This document shows, in pieces, positions 10,191 through 21,425 of a DNA stretch of 64,000 bases; position 1 is the stretch's first letter; every line of letters starts with the position of its first letter. A model generated the notes under the pieces. It saw nothing but the letters and a program-made list of their open reading frames with translations, searched no databases and had not been told where the DNA came from. Source of the stretch: Bemisia tabaci (lineage: Eukaryota > Arthropoda > Insecta > Hemiptera > Aleyrodidae); assembly GCF_918797505.1 (NCBI RefSeq), contig NC_092796.1:31444098-31508097 (forward strand), in the 5' to 3' direction. A program made the translations under genes and the position numbers.

Positions 10191-11212
10191 TACCTGAAGC
10201 CTCCCTCCCACTACGTTTTATTAAGCGGTACGTAATTTTTACACGCTTTAATCTGGCAACCTCGTGTATATCCGCTGCTATTCTTTCACGGAAAACTGCC
10301 CTGCTAAACAAAAGCAGCGTAACTGCGAAAAAACTTCAATAGATATATGCGATTTAGGCCCAGCACGGCGTGGAGGCGGGAATAATACCCCTAATCGCGG
10401 CGGATATTCCAGCTTCCAGTCGTGTATTTTAATTGACTCCGTAAATCCAACCGTGCTTTCTGAAAGCCCGAAGAACTAATAAACGTATTCATATAGAGCG
10501 TGATCCTTCATATACAAGACCCGTGGTATTTTGTGCACGGTGGCCGATGGTAGTACAAGTATATACTGATCGAATTAGTGTAACAAGTTCATATAAAAAG
10601 AAAAGAAAAAACAAGGAAAATACATAAAAGAAATAAAGGATTATTTAAAGGAAAGGAAGAAGAAGAAAAATTGAAGTTTCCGAGGGTACACAATTACAAA
10701 ATGGAGATTTTTTGCTTGATGAGAAGAATTAAATAATTTTATTTTTCCGTCTTTTTAATCGTTTGATTGTAGTTTGTCTTTAATTAAAGTCATGCCGAGG
10801 CAACGAAGAGGAGAAGCTTGAATGATTGCTGCACTAGTGATTGCCATTCGAGTACGCTCGAGGGTATTTTCAAATATGATTGCCTTCAATTACGATTCTT
10901 TTAAGGTGGCAACATTGGTCCCATTTAAATGCATGCAAAAAATCGGAGTAAGCTGCGCCTCGCCTAGAATCGAATACTTAAAATTAATTTAAATGTAGGA
11001 AAAAGTGTCGCCATCTTCCAAGATTTGCTTTCATTTCACCAAAAGGCAAAATGAGCCTCCTCGTATCAAAAAAATTGGTATCAGTGAATCAGTGAAACGC
11101 CATGAAAATAATATTCTGTTTCAGGTTTTTCAAAACCGAGCATTGCGATTTCAAAATTTCCTCGTATTGTACAAGATTCATTTATTCATTTCTCCCTGTT
11201 TTTTTATCATTA
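10191..11212. other. No gene recognised
   Basis: Mostly AT-rich, with a purine-rich stretch at about 10595-10680. Only short open frames are present. No repeat partner was recognised. Confidence 0.4.
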
Positions 11213-11443
11213 CACTGGAAAAAAAAACACATTGGATCTTGAGTCCAGACTCTTGAAAACATTGACAAGAAAAAATGCTCTTGGTTCAATCGGATTTTTG
11301 CTTGAATCAAAACGAACTCCGCTTAAATTAAGAGGCTCGGTTCTTGATTTAAGCTAGATTCTGATTGAATCAAAAGTACTTTTTCTTGTCGATGTTTTTA
11401 AGAGTCTGGACTCTAGATCCAATGTGTTTTTTTTTTTCCATTG
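11213..11443. mobile_element. Family B MITE (TA-target, Tc1/mariner-like)
   Basis: Termini are CACTGGAAAAAAAAACACAT and ATGTGTTTTTTTTTTTCCAT followed by TG, flanked by TA on each side (11211-11212 and 11444-11445). Inner arms carry AGTCCAGACTCTTGAAAACA and its complement, and GATTCAATC-like blocks near the centre. Length is 231 bp. It is non-coding. Four other copies are in the window, at 20879, 24087, 24434 and 58720. Confidence 0.85.
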
Positions 11444-11802
11444 TATGATACTGGGGAGATCAAAGCAACATTATGACTGAAAATATTTTTAGTGTCACTA
11501 TGGGCCTTGTCTCCACGAGTCGTTTAATGGGATTTGTGACAGGGAAAACTTTCACTTGCGAAGTTGAGAAACATTTTGAGTTGGCCAATACTAATCACAG
11601 TACCAACTAACAGTATGAGTCCTTGTGGAACTCCAGGAACGATTTCAAAAGAAGAGGATGAAATTTTGTTGTGTTTTTGAACAGGGAAAAAGCCCAGAAG
11701 TTTCATTCCTGCGATTCGAACTTGGGAAAAATCCCGTGAAACGTCCCGCGGAGACAAGGCGTTAGAATGGTGATGAATATCAGGGATCTTAAAATTTACT
11801 AT

Positions 11803-12517
11803 TAGTCCATAGGCGCCTGGTAGCTAAAAATGAGGCTACCTGGAATTTTGGGTACACAGCGATTTTTTTGGCTTACTTTATGTTTTTTGGGTCGCTGAAT
11901 CCGAATCTGAAGTTTCCGCACGCGTATCTGGTGAGCATTTTCCGCTATTTTGAAAAAATGGCCTAAAAAGGCCTTTTTTGCGGTTTTTTTGATATAGCGG
12001 CTACGGATGAGGAAAAGTCCCGGATTTAGCTAATGTTTTGAATAGCTGACAAAATTTGGAAGAAAATGGTATATAAATATGCTAGGTTTGCTCAAAAATT
12101 GAGGAACCTCGGATTTCGGAACTTTAGAACGCTTCGGAACTTGGCTGACCGCGGCGAGCCGGATCGCGCGTTGACGGGTGCGCCGCGAAAAAGTGAATAG
12201 GCGCGATGTTCACGATGCTGTATCTTCCTCAATTTTTAAGCAAACCTAACATATGTATACACCATTTTCTTCCAAATTATGTCAGCTATTCAAAACATTA
12301 GCTAAATCCGGGACTTTTCCTCATCCGTAGCCGCTATATCAAAAAAACCGCAAAAAAAGGCCTTTTTAGGCCATTTTTTCAAAATAGCGGAAAATGCTCA
12401 CCAGATACGCGTGCGGAAACTTCAGATTCGGATTCAGCGACCCAAAAAACATAAAGTAGGCCAAAAAAATCGCTGTGTACCCAAAATTCCAGGTAGACTT
12501 ACCAGGCGCCTGGACTA
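11803..12517. mobile_element. Hairpin element F (715 bp)
   Basis: TAGTCCATAGGCGCCTGGTA at the left faces ACCAGGCGCCTGGACTA at the right. The arms run to about 12110 and restart near 12226 with few mismatches. Examples are CCTGGAATTTTGGGTACACA facing TGTGTACCCAAAATTCCAGG, and GCGTATCTGGTGAGCATTTT facing AAAATGCTCACCAGATACGC. The loop of about 115 bp is GC-rich. Open frames inside are by-products of the arms. A transcript would fold into a stem of about 300 bp. Confidence 0.85.
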
Positions 12518-12772
12518 TATCGCCTGTCGCTCGCTCAAAAAAGCTCGAGTGCTACGAATAGTATTGACTTTTCAGATTCGTTTTCCAATATTTGTATACT
12601 CTCACGGCTTACGTATGGACGTATATGTTGCGGATTTTTGGCGATTATTAGCGGAGATTTTGCGAGGGGAACGTGCTCTTGCTGCAAATGTTCGTCGAAC
12701 TAAAAGGATTGCAAACGATACGGTCCACGATATCAAAACCGAGTGATTGATTTGATGCGGAAATATGCGGAG

Positions 12773-12936
12773 CAGTGGCGTGGCGTGAAGGATCGATTAT
12801 CGATATCTCGCCATTTGAGGCTATGGTAAAGAATCGATTACTAACGAGTTCGCTGCGAACACCCTGATAATCGATCTTTTTTTATGGGTTTGAGTGGCGA
12901 ATCAATCGATAAATCGCAAAGCACGTCACGCCACTG
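12773..12936. mobile_element. Family C MITE (hAT-like) with perfect 8-bp TSD
   Basis: It starts CAGTGGCGTGGCGTG and ends CACGTCACGCCACTG. The arms contain CGATATCTCGCCATTTGAG and ATGGTAAAGAATCGATTAC with right-hand partners. The centre is GTTCGCTGCGAACACCCTG. ATGCGGAG lies directly outside both ends (12765-12772 and 12937-12944), a perfect 8-bp target-site duplication typical of hAT elements. Length is 164 bp. Confidence 0.92.
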
Positions 12937-13071
12937 ATGCGGAGGATGACAAATGATCGATTGCCTAAACAATTGTCCAATTGGATTTTTATCCTCTGAA
13001 AGGAGTCGGCGTGGACGCCTGGAGCAAGGTCATGGGCATGGGGTAAAGGTAGAGATTTCAAAGGGTCATTT

Positions 13072-13194
13072 CGTTGCTCCTCTGGCTTAGGGGCGTATCT
13101 CGATTTTCGCTTGAGCCCCAGAAAGCATGAATTTATATGTAAAACAGGGCTCATGTAGAAATTGAGATGACCCCTTACGTTGGAGGAGCGACGA
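13072..13194. mobile_element. Family J palindromic MITE
   Basis: CGTTGCTCCTCTGGCTTAGG and GGCGTATCTCGATTTTCGC at the left; GAAATTGAGATGACCCCTTA and GGAGGAGCGACGA at the right. The centre keeps ATTTATATGTAAAACAGGGC as in the copy at 7848. Confidence 0.8.
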
Positions 13195-13770
13195 TTTGCC
13201 TAATGATCTGCGAGGAAAGGCTGCGATGACAACTGAGCTTCGCACAGTGACTAATTTAGTGACTTAAAATTTCAATTTTCATACGGACGTATTAATGCTA
13301 GAAGAAACTTACTGCAATGAGAGACGAAAAGTGTAATTTCACGTCTTAATATTTCATTGAAGCCCTCATAAATTTAAAAAAAAATATGAAACCCCACTTT
13401 TTTGGATAATTTTCAGGTAATAAATATTGGTCAATTTTGATCAATTTTAGGGGCTTCTCTGGGTGTTTTGAAACTTTGTCTCCTTCTTCACAACAACCTT
13501 TGTCGTCCTGAGAAATGGCTGAAATGGCATCCTTGAGAAAAATTGCACGAAATTTTGTCAAAACACGACGATCAGTTTTCCATCAAAAATGTGAAATAAC
13601 ATCAAAATATGTGCAGCGTCGCAAACTAGAATTTCAGACTCGAGAGTTACCTACAGCAAATTGAAATCGCACAAAATGTTAAGTTTTTTCCAGACATACA
13701 GCCGCCTTTGTCTCTCAACAAACTATTTTGCAAGAAAAATACACTAAAAAACATGACTCGAACACTATAT
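13195..13770. other. No gene recognised
   Basis: AT-rich sequence with two minus-strand open frames of about 70 codons and no motif. No repeat partner was recognised. Confidence 0.4.
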
Positions 13771-13873
13771 AACAAGGTGGTAAAATAGAGCTGGTGGTAA
13801 AAATTGTTGAATTTCTTCGGTCCTATTTTCCCCGGAAAATAATGTGGACCCAGCACTACTTTACCACTTTGTT
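13771..13873. mobile_element. Family S short palindromic element
   Basis: AACAAGGTGGTAAAATAG at the left faces CTACTTTACCACTTTGTT at the right. The inner part has ATAATGTGGACCCAGCACTA. The same end motifs flank the longer element at 24763-25150. Confidence 0.6.
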
Positions 13874-14805
13874 ATTTGCTTTAGGTAGTGTGCGCAATGG
13901 AAATTTCGCGAGAAAACGTAAAGAGTAACTGTCGGTGAAAAAAATTAATTCAAGCGCACATTACCACGTTACGTTTCAACACTTTCAAAATATATCTTAA
14001 GTTAAGCGCACTCCATATACCGAGGGCGGAAAAAAGCAACCCCTGTTACCCTGTAACACCCTGAGTGGTTATTTAGGCGACGCGACGGTTCCGCAGCGAA
14101 AGGGTTTTCGGCATCAATGTTGATTGTTCCTCATCTGAGGGAACTCATCATTGAAGTTACTAACCAACTTCCGAAGTTGGCAAATTCAATTCCAATCTTG
14201 AGTGGCACGTTTAGAAGACTCTCCGAAGTTGAGATTGCCCGGAATGAGAATCAGACGGTCGGTACCCGAACCGAGGAGTAGGATCCGAATTGTTAATCGG
14301 AAGGTGTGAAAAGAGGACCTCCTCTTTCATCAGGGATTATTCCTTACTAGGAGTCCCCCTTGCTGCTACGCGACCCGACCCTCATCGAGCGTGTCATGAC
14401 CTAAGAGGGCCGCTAAGGGATTAAAGTTTCTCAGAAAAGTCAAGTGATTGTAAAGGGATAGGGAGTTTCCAGGTTTGGGGGAACTTTCCAGGTAGATCTT
14501 CAAGGTGTGAGTAATTACCGTGTATTTTGATGGTCAAAGTCTGCAAACCGATTTTTGAGATTAAGTCGATACTGCCACGGGGAAAAAGAGAAAGGGGTTT
14601 AAGCCCGGGACATTTCCAATTAATTGTGGATGTACCCTAATAAAGTAGGTTACTAACCTAAATGTTGCGGTACTACCCCAACTTGAGTTACGATACTACC
14701 ACAAAAAATTGGAAACGCTAACACTTTTTTTTCTGTGAACCGTACTCTCGGTTCTTAGAACCGTACTTTGACCCGTGTGTGATCCTCTGTCAGAGTTTCC
14801 AGCAA
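13874..14805. other. No gene recognised; possible small TIR element at 14608-14712
   Basis: The only structure I see is TTTCCAATTAATTGTGG near 14610 facing CCACAAAAAATTGGAAA near 14699, around a centre with repeated TACTACC motifs. This may be a small inverted-repeat element. The rest has no open frame of interest. Confidence 0.35.
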
Positions 14806-15073
14806 GCTGATTGTTGAAATCGGTAGACACAGCGATAGACAAAGAAGACAAAAGGAAAATGGAAGGCTCATGTTGGTGGCCGCGGGTGGTTGCAATGGAC
14901 GAAGGAGGTAGGTTATAGACTGACTAACAGCAACCCAAGAGAGACCCTAGAGTTAGTCCATCAGTATCTACCTTAGTCTACAGGAAACACCCATGACAAC
15001 CAACAGGATCGCTCCATACTCCCTGTGTCTTATTTGTCAATAGTTTTGTCTACATCAACTTCAACGGTCATCC
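14806..15073. mobile_element. Family I palindromic MITE, diverged
   Basis: GCTGATTGTTGAAATCGGTA, then GACAAAGAAGACAAAAGG and CGGGTGGTTGCAATGG at the left; TTTGTCTACATCAACTTCAA at the right. It matches the copies at 246 and 38536 along most of its length. Confidence 0.7.
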
Positions 15074-15554
15074 CGCAGGGAAAGTAGATTTTGGCAGAAT
15101 ATTCTCAGGAGTTTATCCATTTTGGGTCGAGTGAGAGGATGGTATTGCTCAGTTGGCTGAGTTGTAATTCCCTTGCGTGCAACAGGTCATTTTAAGGATG
15201 TTCAAGTAAATTTGGAAAATTGTCAAGGATTTCATAAATACCTAAAAACTTGAAAAGTGGAGAAAAAATTCGAGTACCCTCGATAAACGAGGCGTCAGGA
15301 ACCCTTCAACTCCTAAAGATTCCGTTTCGACACGGAGTAGACTCTGAGAACCACTGTCCTAACTACCGCGGCGGCGGGCAGCTCTTGGGAAATGTCGATA
15401 TTTCTATCTTTAATGAAGCTTAAAAGAGTGGAGTCGTCGCTCGGATCTGGACGGAGAGGCGGCTCTTAATCAATTACATACGTTTGATTTTAAAAGGACG
15501 TGGAAAATAGCGGTGATTGGGAGACGGGCAACAGAAGCGAGTCCCATGGAACCC
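15074..15554. other. No gene recognised
   Basis: Mixed-composition sequence without notable open frames and with no repeat partner that I could see. Confidence 0.35.
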
Positions 15555-15678
15555 CGTCCCGCTCATATTACGCAAGGGCGTCATCGATTCCTCAGATGAG
15601 CCCTGTTGTTCCTTCAGCTTTACGGTCTTCAGGGCTCACGCGAGGGTGGAGTTACGCGCTTAGGTCGGAAAAGCGACG
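15555..15678. mobile_element. Family J MITE, diverged arms
   Basis: ATTACGCAAGGGCGTCATCG faces GGAGTTACGCGCTTAGGTCG. The core GATGAGCCCTGTTGTTCC ... CTTCAGGGCTCACGC forms an inner inverted repeat. That core closely resembles the core of the short family H element at 40358, which is unexpected because the outer arms differ. Confidence 0.6.
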
Positions 15679-15837
15679 TTTCGAAGGGAGGAAAACATTA
15701 ATACAAATACGTGGGGGACGGCGAAGGGGTTGCTAGCCGGAGGGGAGGGGGGAGGAGGGGGAGGGACAGACTGGGAAGGCGCGAAAACTGGTGGGAACAG
15801 AAACAGTCGGCCAGGTGTCCGACTCCGTCTCAATGCG
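15679..15837. other. G-rich stretch
   Basis: About 60 bases of G-rich sequence (15715-15765), including GGAGGGGAGGGGGGAGG. It could form G-quadruplexes on the plus strand. Open frames on both strands follow from the composition. Confidence 0.5.
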
Positions 15838-15960
15838 CAAGCAAGAACACCGTATGAGCAACCCCTTGTTGCCAAACTTCTTTCCATTACATTTTTAATT
15901 AAGAAAAACGAAGTGCTAAATTTCCGTGAAATTTTCTTACGAATTTCGATTAAAAGATGA
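15838..15960. mobile_element. Family A MITE, left-end fragment
   Basis: GCAAGCAAGAACACCGTATG, then AGCAACCCCTTGTTGCCAAA, is a diverged family A left end. The right end is not found. Confidence 0.45.
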
Positions 15961-16014
15961 AATTCTTCTTCAGCCAAATTTCTAAAATAAATTGTGGTTC
16001 GTAGTAAGAGAATG

Positions 16015-16330
16015 GGTCAGTAAACCTCGTGTTTTTTAATATTTTGAAAGTGTCAGGTGAGTAGATTACGAGGAGGACATTGCGTATTTTTGGAGCCAAA
16101 ATCCCGCACAAGCCACGTTTTGAGAAATCCGAAGACCGGAGGGAATTCCAAACGAGTCGTAATGACAGGAAAATTATGAACATGATGTTGTACAGCAATC
16201 AAATTGCTATCTTCTCTCATTTTTCACTGATGGTTGTTAAAATGAACGTATTTTGAAGTGCAATTGTTGCTTGCTAACTACAAATAACATTAATGAGATC
16301 CGATTCTTTGCTTCTGAAGATAAAGTTTCG
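16015..16330. repeat. Dispersed repeat R, copy 2
   Basis: It aligns in direct orientation to 9590-9900: GTAGATTACG, TTGCGTATTTTTGGAGCCAA, CAATCAAATTGCTATCTT, GATGGTTGTTAA and GATCCGATTCTTTG. About 70-80 percent identical by eye. Confidence 0.6.
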
Positions 16331-16665
16331 ACTTTCCTATTTTTTTCATATACGAGGAATAGTAAGACATTTATCGTAGAGTACCTATATAGCGACAGTA
16401 TAGACGAATGAGAAACTCCGAAAATCCATGGGGCCCTCACCGATACCTCCGCGAACAAAGCTAGGGCCCAGAAATGCAGCCAACCTATTTTCAATTATCC
16501 AGAGCGATTCACTAGTACAATTACTAGGAACTGTCGATTATAAGGCACGTAACTGACTTAGTTTTTGCATAAATTGACTAATTTTTGCGGAAGAACGCTC
16601 ATTTATGGACATTCTTGAACATCTAGGTTAGAATTGAAATCTGCAGACTCTGCAGACTAGCAGAG

Positions 16666-18010
16666 AAAGAGCGACGCCAAAAACGACCGTTTTTTGGCAC
16701 AATTTGGGCCAGAAGGGATTTTTCTGAAACCGGGCCCAAACGATACCTTATGATACCCTAAAACTCTGGTTAAAATTTTAGCTTGAGTATACGCACGGTT
16801 TTTGAGAAATGAGGGGGCAAAGTTGCCAAATCGCCATCATTCTGGACAGCATTTCTACAGCAAAAAGACGGGAAAAATGGACGAAAAAGTTACACCTTTG
16901 ATGGGTTTCGGCTGTAAATGTTCTTATTGAGCCCCCAAGCATTTAACTGTGTTCAGTTTTAAAAATTTTGATCGCACAGTGGTCCAAAATGGGGAGAAAT
17001 CGTCGACAAATCAGGATTCTTTGTCAAATTTTTAGAAATGGATGTAAAATTGTCGGTCTGCTGCAGTTTTCATGGCTAACAATGTTCTTATCGGTCCTCG
17101 ATGCATGAAATTGTGTTCAGTTTAACAAATTTACTTCGCACAGTGGTCAAAAATGAGGGAATTAGTGGACAAATTAAGATCCTCTCTGAAACTTTTTAAA
17201 AATGAAGTGAAACTGTTGGTCCCCAGTAGAGTTTAGATCCTGAAAAAATTCATTAAATTATTTTTTGGACTGTTTAAATAATTTTTTAATTTTTTCTCTC
17301 CATTTTTCCTTCTTTTTTTAAATTTCTGAAAGTTTGCATATTTTATCGAGATAATGCTACAAAGTCTATTCTATAACAACGTTCTATAGACAATACGGTC
17401 TGACATGCAGTAATAATTAAGGAAATTAAATACATGAATTTTTCCGGGATCTAAACTCTACTGGGGACCAACAGTTTCACTTCATTTTTAAAAAGTTTCA
17501 CAGAGGATCTTAATTTGTCCACTAATTCCCTCATTTTTGACCACTATATGATGTAAATTTTTGAAGCTGAACACAATTTCATGCATTGAGGACCGATAAG
17601 AACATTGCTAGCCATGAAAACTGCAGCAGACCGACAATTTTACATCCATTTCTAAAAATTTGACAAAGAATCCTGATTTGTCGACGATTTCTCCCCATTT
17701 TGGACCACTGTGCGATCAAAACTTTTGAAACTGAACACAGTTAAATGCTTAGGGGCCCAATAAGAACATTTACAGCCGAAACCCATCAAAGGTGTAACTT
17801 TTTCGTCCATTTTTCCCGTCTTTTTGCTGTAGAAATGCTGTCCAGAATGATGGCGATTTGGCAACTTTGCCCCCTCATTTCTCAAAAACCGTGCGTATAC
17901 TCAAGCTAAAATTTTAACCAGAGTTTTAGGATATCACAAGGTATCGTTTCGGCCCGGTTTCAGAAAAATCCCTTCTGGCCCAAATTGTGCCATTCTTGGC
18001 GTCGCTCTTT
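16666..18010. mobile_element. Large hairpin element G (1,345 bp)
   Basis: AAAGAGCGACGCCA at the left faces TTGGCGTCGCTCTTT at the right. The left arm (16666-17252) and right arm (17433-18010) are near-exact inverted copies of about 580 bp, separated by a loop of about 180 bp. Examples: GCCATCATTCTGGACAGCAT faces ATGCTGTCCAGAATGATGGC; GTAGAGTTTAGATCC faces GGATCTAAACTCTAC. The few mismatches include a small indel near the outer ends. There is no transposase-like frame. A read-through transcript would form a very long double-stranded RNA. Confidence 0.9.
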
Positions 18011-18134
18011 TGTGTGTAAGAAGTTGGTTAGAAGAATGGCTCCACTTTCGGGCCCTAAGCCCTCCATGAAGGGATCTGTCCATACTCTCGCGATATAAGT
18101 TCTCTAATTTAACAGAGGTTATAGAAACCCATGC

Positions 18135-18561
18135 GCGTACTCAATTTTGATTGGTGCCAGATGACATCATGCGGCTCGGTTCGGTGCGAAACCGGAGCGA
18201 TTTAAATTTGCGGAAAATTGCGCATTTTGAACCGCGTATTCCTCGGTTTCTGACTTTTTTCCCGCATTTTTGATGTGCGCATTTTGCTCTGCGCGTCATT
18301 TACCTACAGAAGAATGCATTCGCCAGTCAAACCTCGTTCATGGTATAGTGACCCATTTGGCGACGTTCGAGCTTTGGCGCGGTGCTTTAAATTTAAATTT
18401 GCGGAAAATGTGCGCATTTTGAACTGCGTATTCCTCGGTTTCTGAGTTTTTTCCGCATTTCGTTCTGCGCGTCATTTACCTTCAGCAGAATGCATTCGCC
18501 AGTCAAACCTCGTTCATGGTATAGTGACCCATTTGGCGACGTTCGAGCTTTGGCGCGGTGC
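18135..18561. repeat. Dispersed repeat P with internal tandem duplication
   Basis: The P unit (as at 9945) occurs here. About 180 bp of it is then repeated head to tail: 18202-18384 and 18385-18561 both contain CGTATTCCTCGGTTTCTGA, GAATGCATTCGCCAGTCAAA and GACGTTCGAGCTTTGGCGCG. The two units are nearly identical, so the duplication is recent. Confidence 0.75.
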
Positions 18562-19964
18562 TTATCCCCGGCACAGCGGTGCGGAAAGCGCTGGGTCGGA
18601 ATTAGGCACTGAGTGTGCCGGCTGAAGCATACGCGAGGCAAGGCTCAAAAGAATGCAATAACTAGTTTAAATCCACAAGTTTTTATTGAGCTTTAAATCT
18701 CGTTTGGCCATTAGGCGTAATGCGCACCGCCATTGTATTTTCGTCTTTCTCACTCTTTTTTATCTTCTCAGCACTTTGGGACGTGTTTTTTGAGCGTCTT
18801 TACAAAAGCACCGAAGTTTTGAAATCTTCCGGAATTCTTCAGCCGAGAACTGATGCTCTCGCTTGCACAAGAATAGCTGCAGTGGAGGTTCCGCATACAG
18901 CAAGGATCTTTCGTCTGTTTGTCTCTTGATGATATTTGCGAAAAAGAGAGTTCGATTTTCCTCAATATTAACTCTTGAACTCAAATAAAAGGTACTTGAG
19001 GCATTAACAACATCTCATGCCGAAAAGTGATTGAAGGAAAACAGCTTCAAACGAAAATCTGCTTCATACTACAATAGTTCATAGGAGTCTAGCGTGCTGC
19101 GATGGCAAACTAAAACGCCTTCAATGAATTGAGTAGGCACACCGAGTTCCTAGGAGGTCGAATAGTGGTATCACGCCCAACAGTACATAACATTGAATCG
19201 GCTCGAGCGGAAACGTCCGTTACAGGGCTTCATAATTGCAGTGGTTTCTTTGGCCTTACGTCACTAATAAGTAAGATCCATCAGTTTAGTAAACATTTAA
19301 TTATATTAAGGAGATTTTTTATAAAAGTTTCCTACATTCGTAACGCCTTAAACCTTGTTGTGTCTGAAAGTTGGGACGAAATCGTCTACTCAAGTTCTGA
19401 AACACTGTGTTGGACAGCGGACGTTCCGGACGTGTTTGCATGCGCCAGTTCATTCAAAAATTGTGTAGCTTCATGGCTGATTATTTTGCGAGTAAAAAAA
19501 CTACTTAAAGATGAATAATTTTGAATATTTTCCTTCCAGATATCGAGATGAAATTATGAGTAAAATTGTCCGTAAATTTTACAAACAAAACATTAGTTTT
19601 CAGGAAATGCGAAATTTCTTCCAGAAAATGTGAAAACGTGATTGTCCTCCACAACATATTTGAAGCTCATGACCTGTCACCTTTGGGCCCCGGATAAAAT
19701 CTGAGGTGAAACGCCCGAAAACGAGAATTTTCCGTGATTTTGGGCTCAGGAGTCATGTTTAGGCCCCTATTTCAAAGCCGAAAAATGTGAGCATCGAGAA
19801 AACCCGACTATTTCTGTAAAATATGCATCGTCAATTGCCAAACATCCAAAAATGTCTCGAATCCGTGGAGGGGCCAAATCGCAACCTCACCTTTTATATT
19901 ACTCTTTTGTTCTCCTTTTAAACATAATCACAAAAATGTTAAAAAGGGAATTAGGACAAGTTTT

Positions 19965-19967
<3 letters not shown>
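18562..19967. other. No gene recognised
   Basis: This contains a plus-strand open frame of 129 codons (19129-19518) and several shorter ones. None shows a motif I recognise, and the composition does not suggest an exon. No repeat partner was seen. Confidence 0.35.

Positions 19968-19968
<1 letters not shown>

Positions 19969-20011
<43 letters not shown>
19969..20011. repeat. Poly-A tract (about 40 A)
   Basis: An almost uninterrupted A run. It could be the tail of a plus-strand retroposed sequence, but the sequence upstream has no B box or other SINE or LINE signature that I can see. Confidence 0.85.
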
Positions 20012-20013
<2 letters not shown>

Positions 20014-20641
20014 TATTCACGATTTTTAAATGCAGGAATGTCTGAGCAAGGTAGATACACGTTTTCAACCTCAGCGATCTAGATTATTCAAAACGTGAGT
20101 CCCAAATTTGAGCGCATCCCATTCCCGGGACGATGAGAAGATGGGGCGAGGAATGATAAGGGGGGGGGGCAGGGTCATCGCGATATTTTTCGCCTGCGGA
20201 TTATGCAATATATCGACGTCGGGCAATCGCGCAACGGCGTTGAAATTAAGCAGTGGGACCCCCGGGAAGGGACCACTGCCCCGCCGAACAGAACCGCGTA
20301 AGTCCAGTTCAACCCCTCCCTCAGATGCGCGGTTCTCGCCGGGCACCACAGGTAATAATATACGAGGTTCTCGCTCGCGCCACCTGCGCTCGGCGGGACC
20401 TGAGCCAGGCACAGTTGGTTAGACGAGAACGGGCCAAATATGAGCATTAACCGTCAAACGTGCATTAGGAGCCTCGCGCCTTGAAACGACGCACGTCCGG
20501 GCTAATTCAAGCTGAAAATACGCTGTTTTAGGATATGGCTTCATTTGGAAGCGAGAGGTGCACTGAGGACTGGAAATGACCGCGCTGGGGCCTGGCTTGG
20601 CTATTCACTTTTTCGCTTCATATTCAGCGTGCGCGGACGGG

Positions 20642-20710
20642 TATAAAAAGGACTCGGCGCCGCATTAATATGTATATCAAGCCGGAGCCAACGTCGAGTT
20701 CAGTTCGCTG
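20642..20710 (+). promoter_or_regulatory. Candidate RNA polymerase II core promoter
   Basis: TATAAAAAG at 20642-20650 lies in a GC-rich, repeat-free segment. An exact match to the arthropod initiator, TCAGTTC, lies at 20700-20706, with a near-match to the downstream promoter element about 28 bases after its A (AGGTC). The TATA-to-initiator distance of about 60 bp is too long for one start site. Either TATA uses a weaker start near 20672-20680, or the initiator works alone. No first exon with a clear coding frame follows before family D starts at 20831. Confidence 0.35.
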
Positions 20711-20878
20711 TTTCTCGACCGCGAAAAGAGGTCCGCTAAGGCCGGACGCTGTGAAACCTAATCTATTCATCTGCATAAAATACACTTGGGGTTTGTCGCC
20801 ATTTTTCTGAAGAGTCACGTTCTACCTATTGGCGGATTCAGAACATTGGCAACATTGACTTTTCTCCATTTAAACCTA

Positions 20879-21111
20879 CACTGGAAAAGAAAAAAATACA
20901 TTGGATCTAGAGTGCGGACTCTTGAAAACATTGAAAAGAAAAAGGACTCTTGATTCAATCAGATTAAGCTTAAATCAAAAGGAAATCAGCTCCAATTAAG
21001 AGGCTTGGTTCTTGATTTAAGCTTAAATCTGATTGAATCAAAAGTTCTTTTTCTTTTCAATGTTTTCAAGAGTCTGGACTCTAGATCCAATGTGTTTTTT
21101 CTCCCCCAGTG
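20879..21111. mobile_element. Family B MITE nested in D
   Basis: Termini CACTGGAAAAG and CCCAGTG, flanked by TA at 20877-20878 and 21112-21113. Removing the element and one TA gives AAACCTATGAAAG. The complement of the intact right arm of the host element D reads AAACCTATGCTAAA, so the insertion point and TA duplication are confirmed internally. Confidence 0.9.
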
Positions 21112-21139
21112 TATGAAAGTGTATCGATTTCCGGGTGTT

Positions 21140-21425
21140 TACTAGAACAGGCTGGCAAAAAATCAGTACTTTTTCAGTTCATTCCCAATATTTTCAGTAC
21201 CTCCTCAACAATAAAAATTCAGTCCATCTTCAGTACCTCCCATTAACGAAATCCGAAAATTTTCAAAAGTTTGAATTCCTCACTCAAATTGCGACAAAAA
21301 TGACAACAAATTAAAACCAATTTCCGGATCTTCTTGCGGAATACACGCACTCTTTTAGTACTTCCGGACCGCCCAAAAAAATCAGCACTATTTCCGGACT
21401 TTCCGGAAATTCCGGTTTTATAGAC
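21140..21425. repeat. E-type repeat (TTCCGGAC-rich) nested in D
   Basis: It contains repeated TTCAGTACCTCC, TAGTACTTCCGGACCGCCC, ATTTCCGGACTTTCCGGAAA and a TATAGACACC end. The same motifs make up the tandem array at 59430-60095. The sequence is non-coding and AT-rich between the motifs. Confidence 0.6.

Noticed and set aside
19129..19518. 129-codon plus-strand frame
   Set aside because: Long for random AT-rich DNA, but no domain, signal peptide or flanking splice signals could be recognised.
20071..20450. Five overlapping frames of 65-113 codons in the GC-rich island
   Set aside because: They cover the same bases on both strands, with no domain, no consistent codon pattern and no splice sites. 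Base composition explains them.
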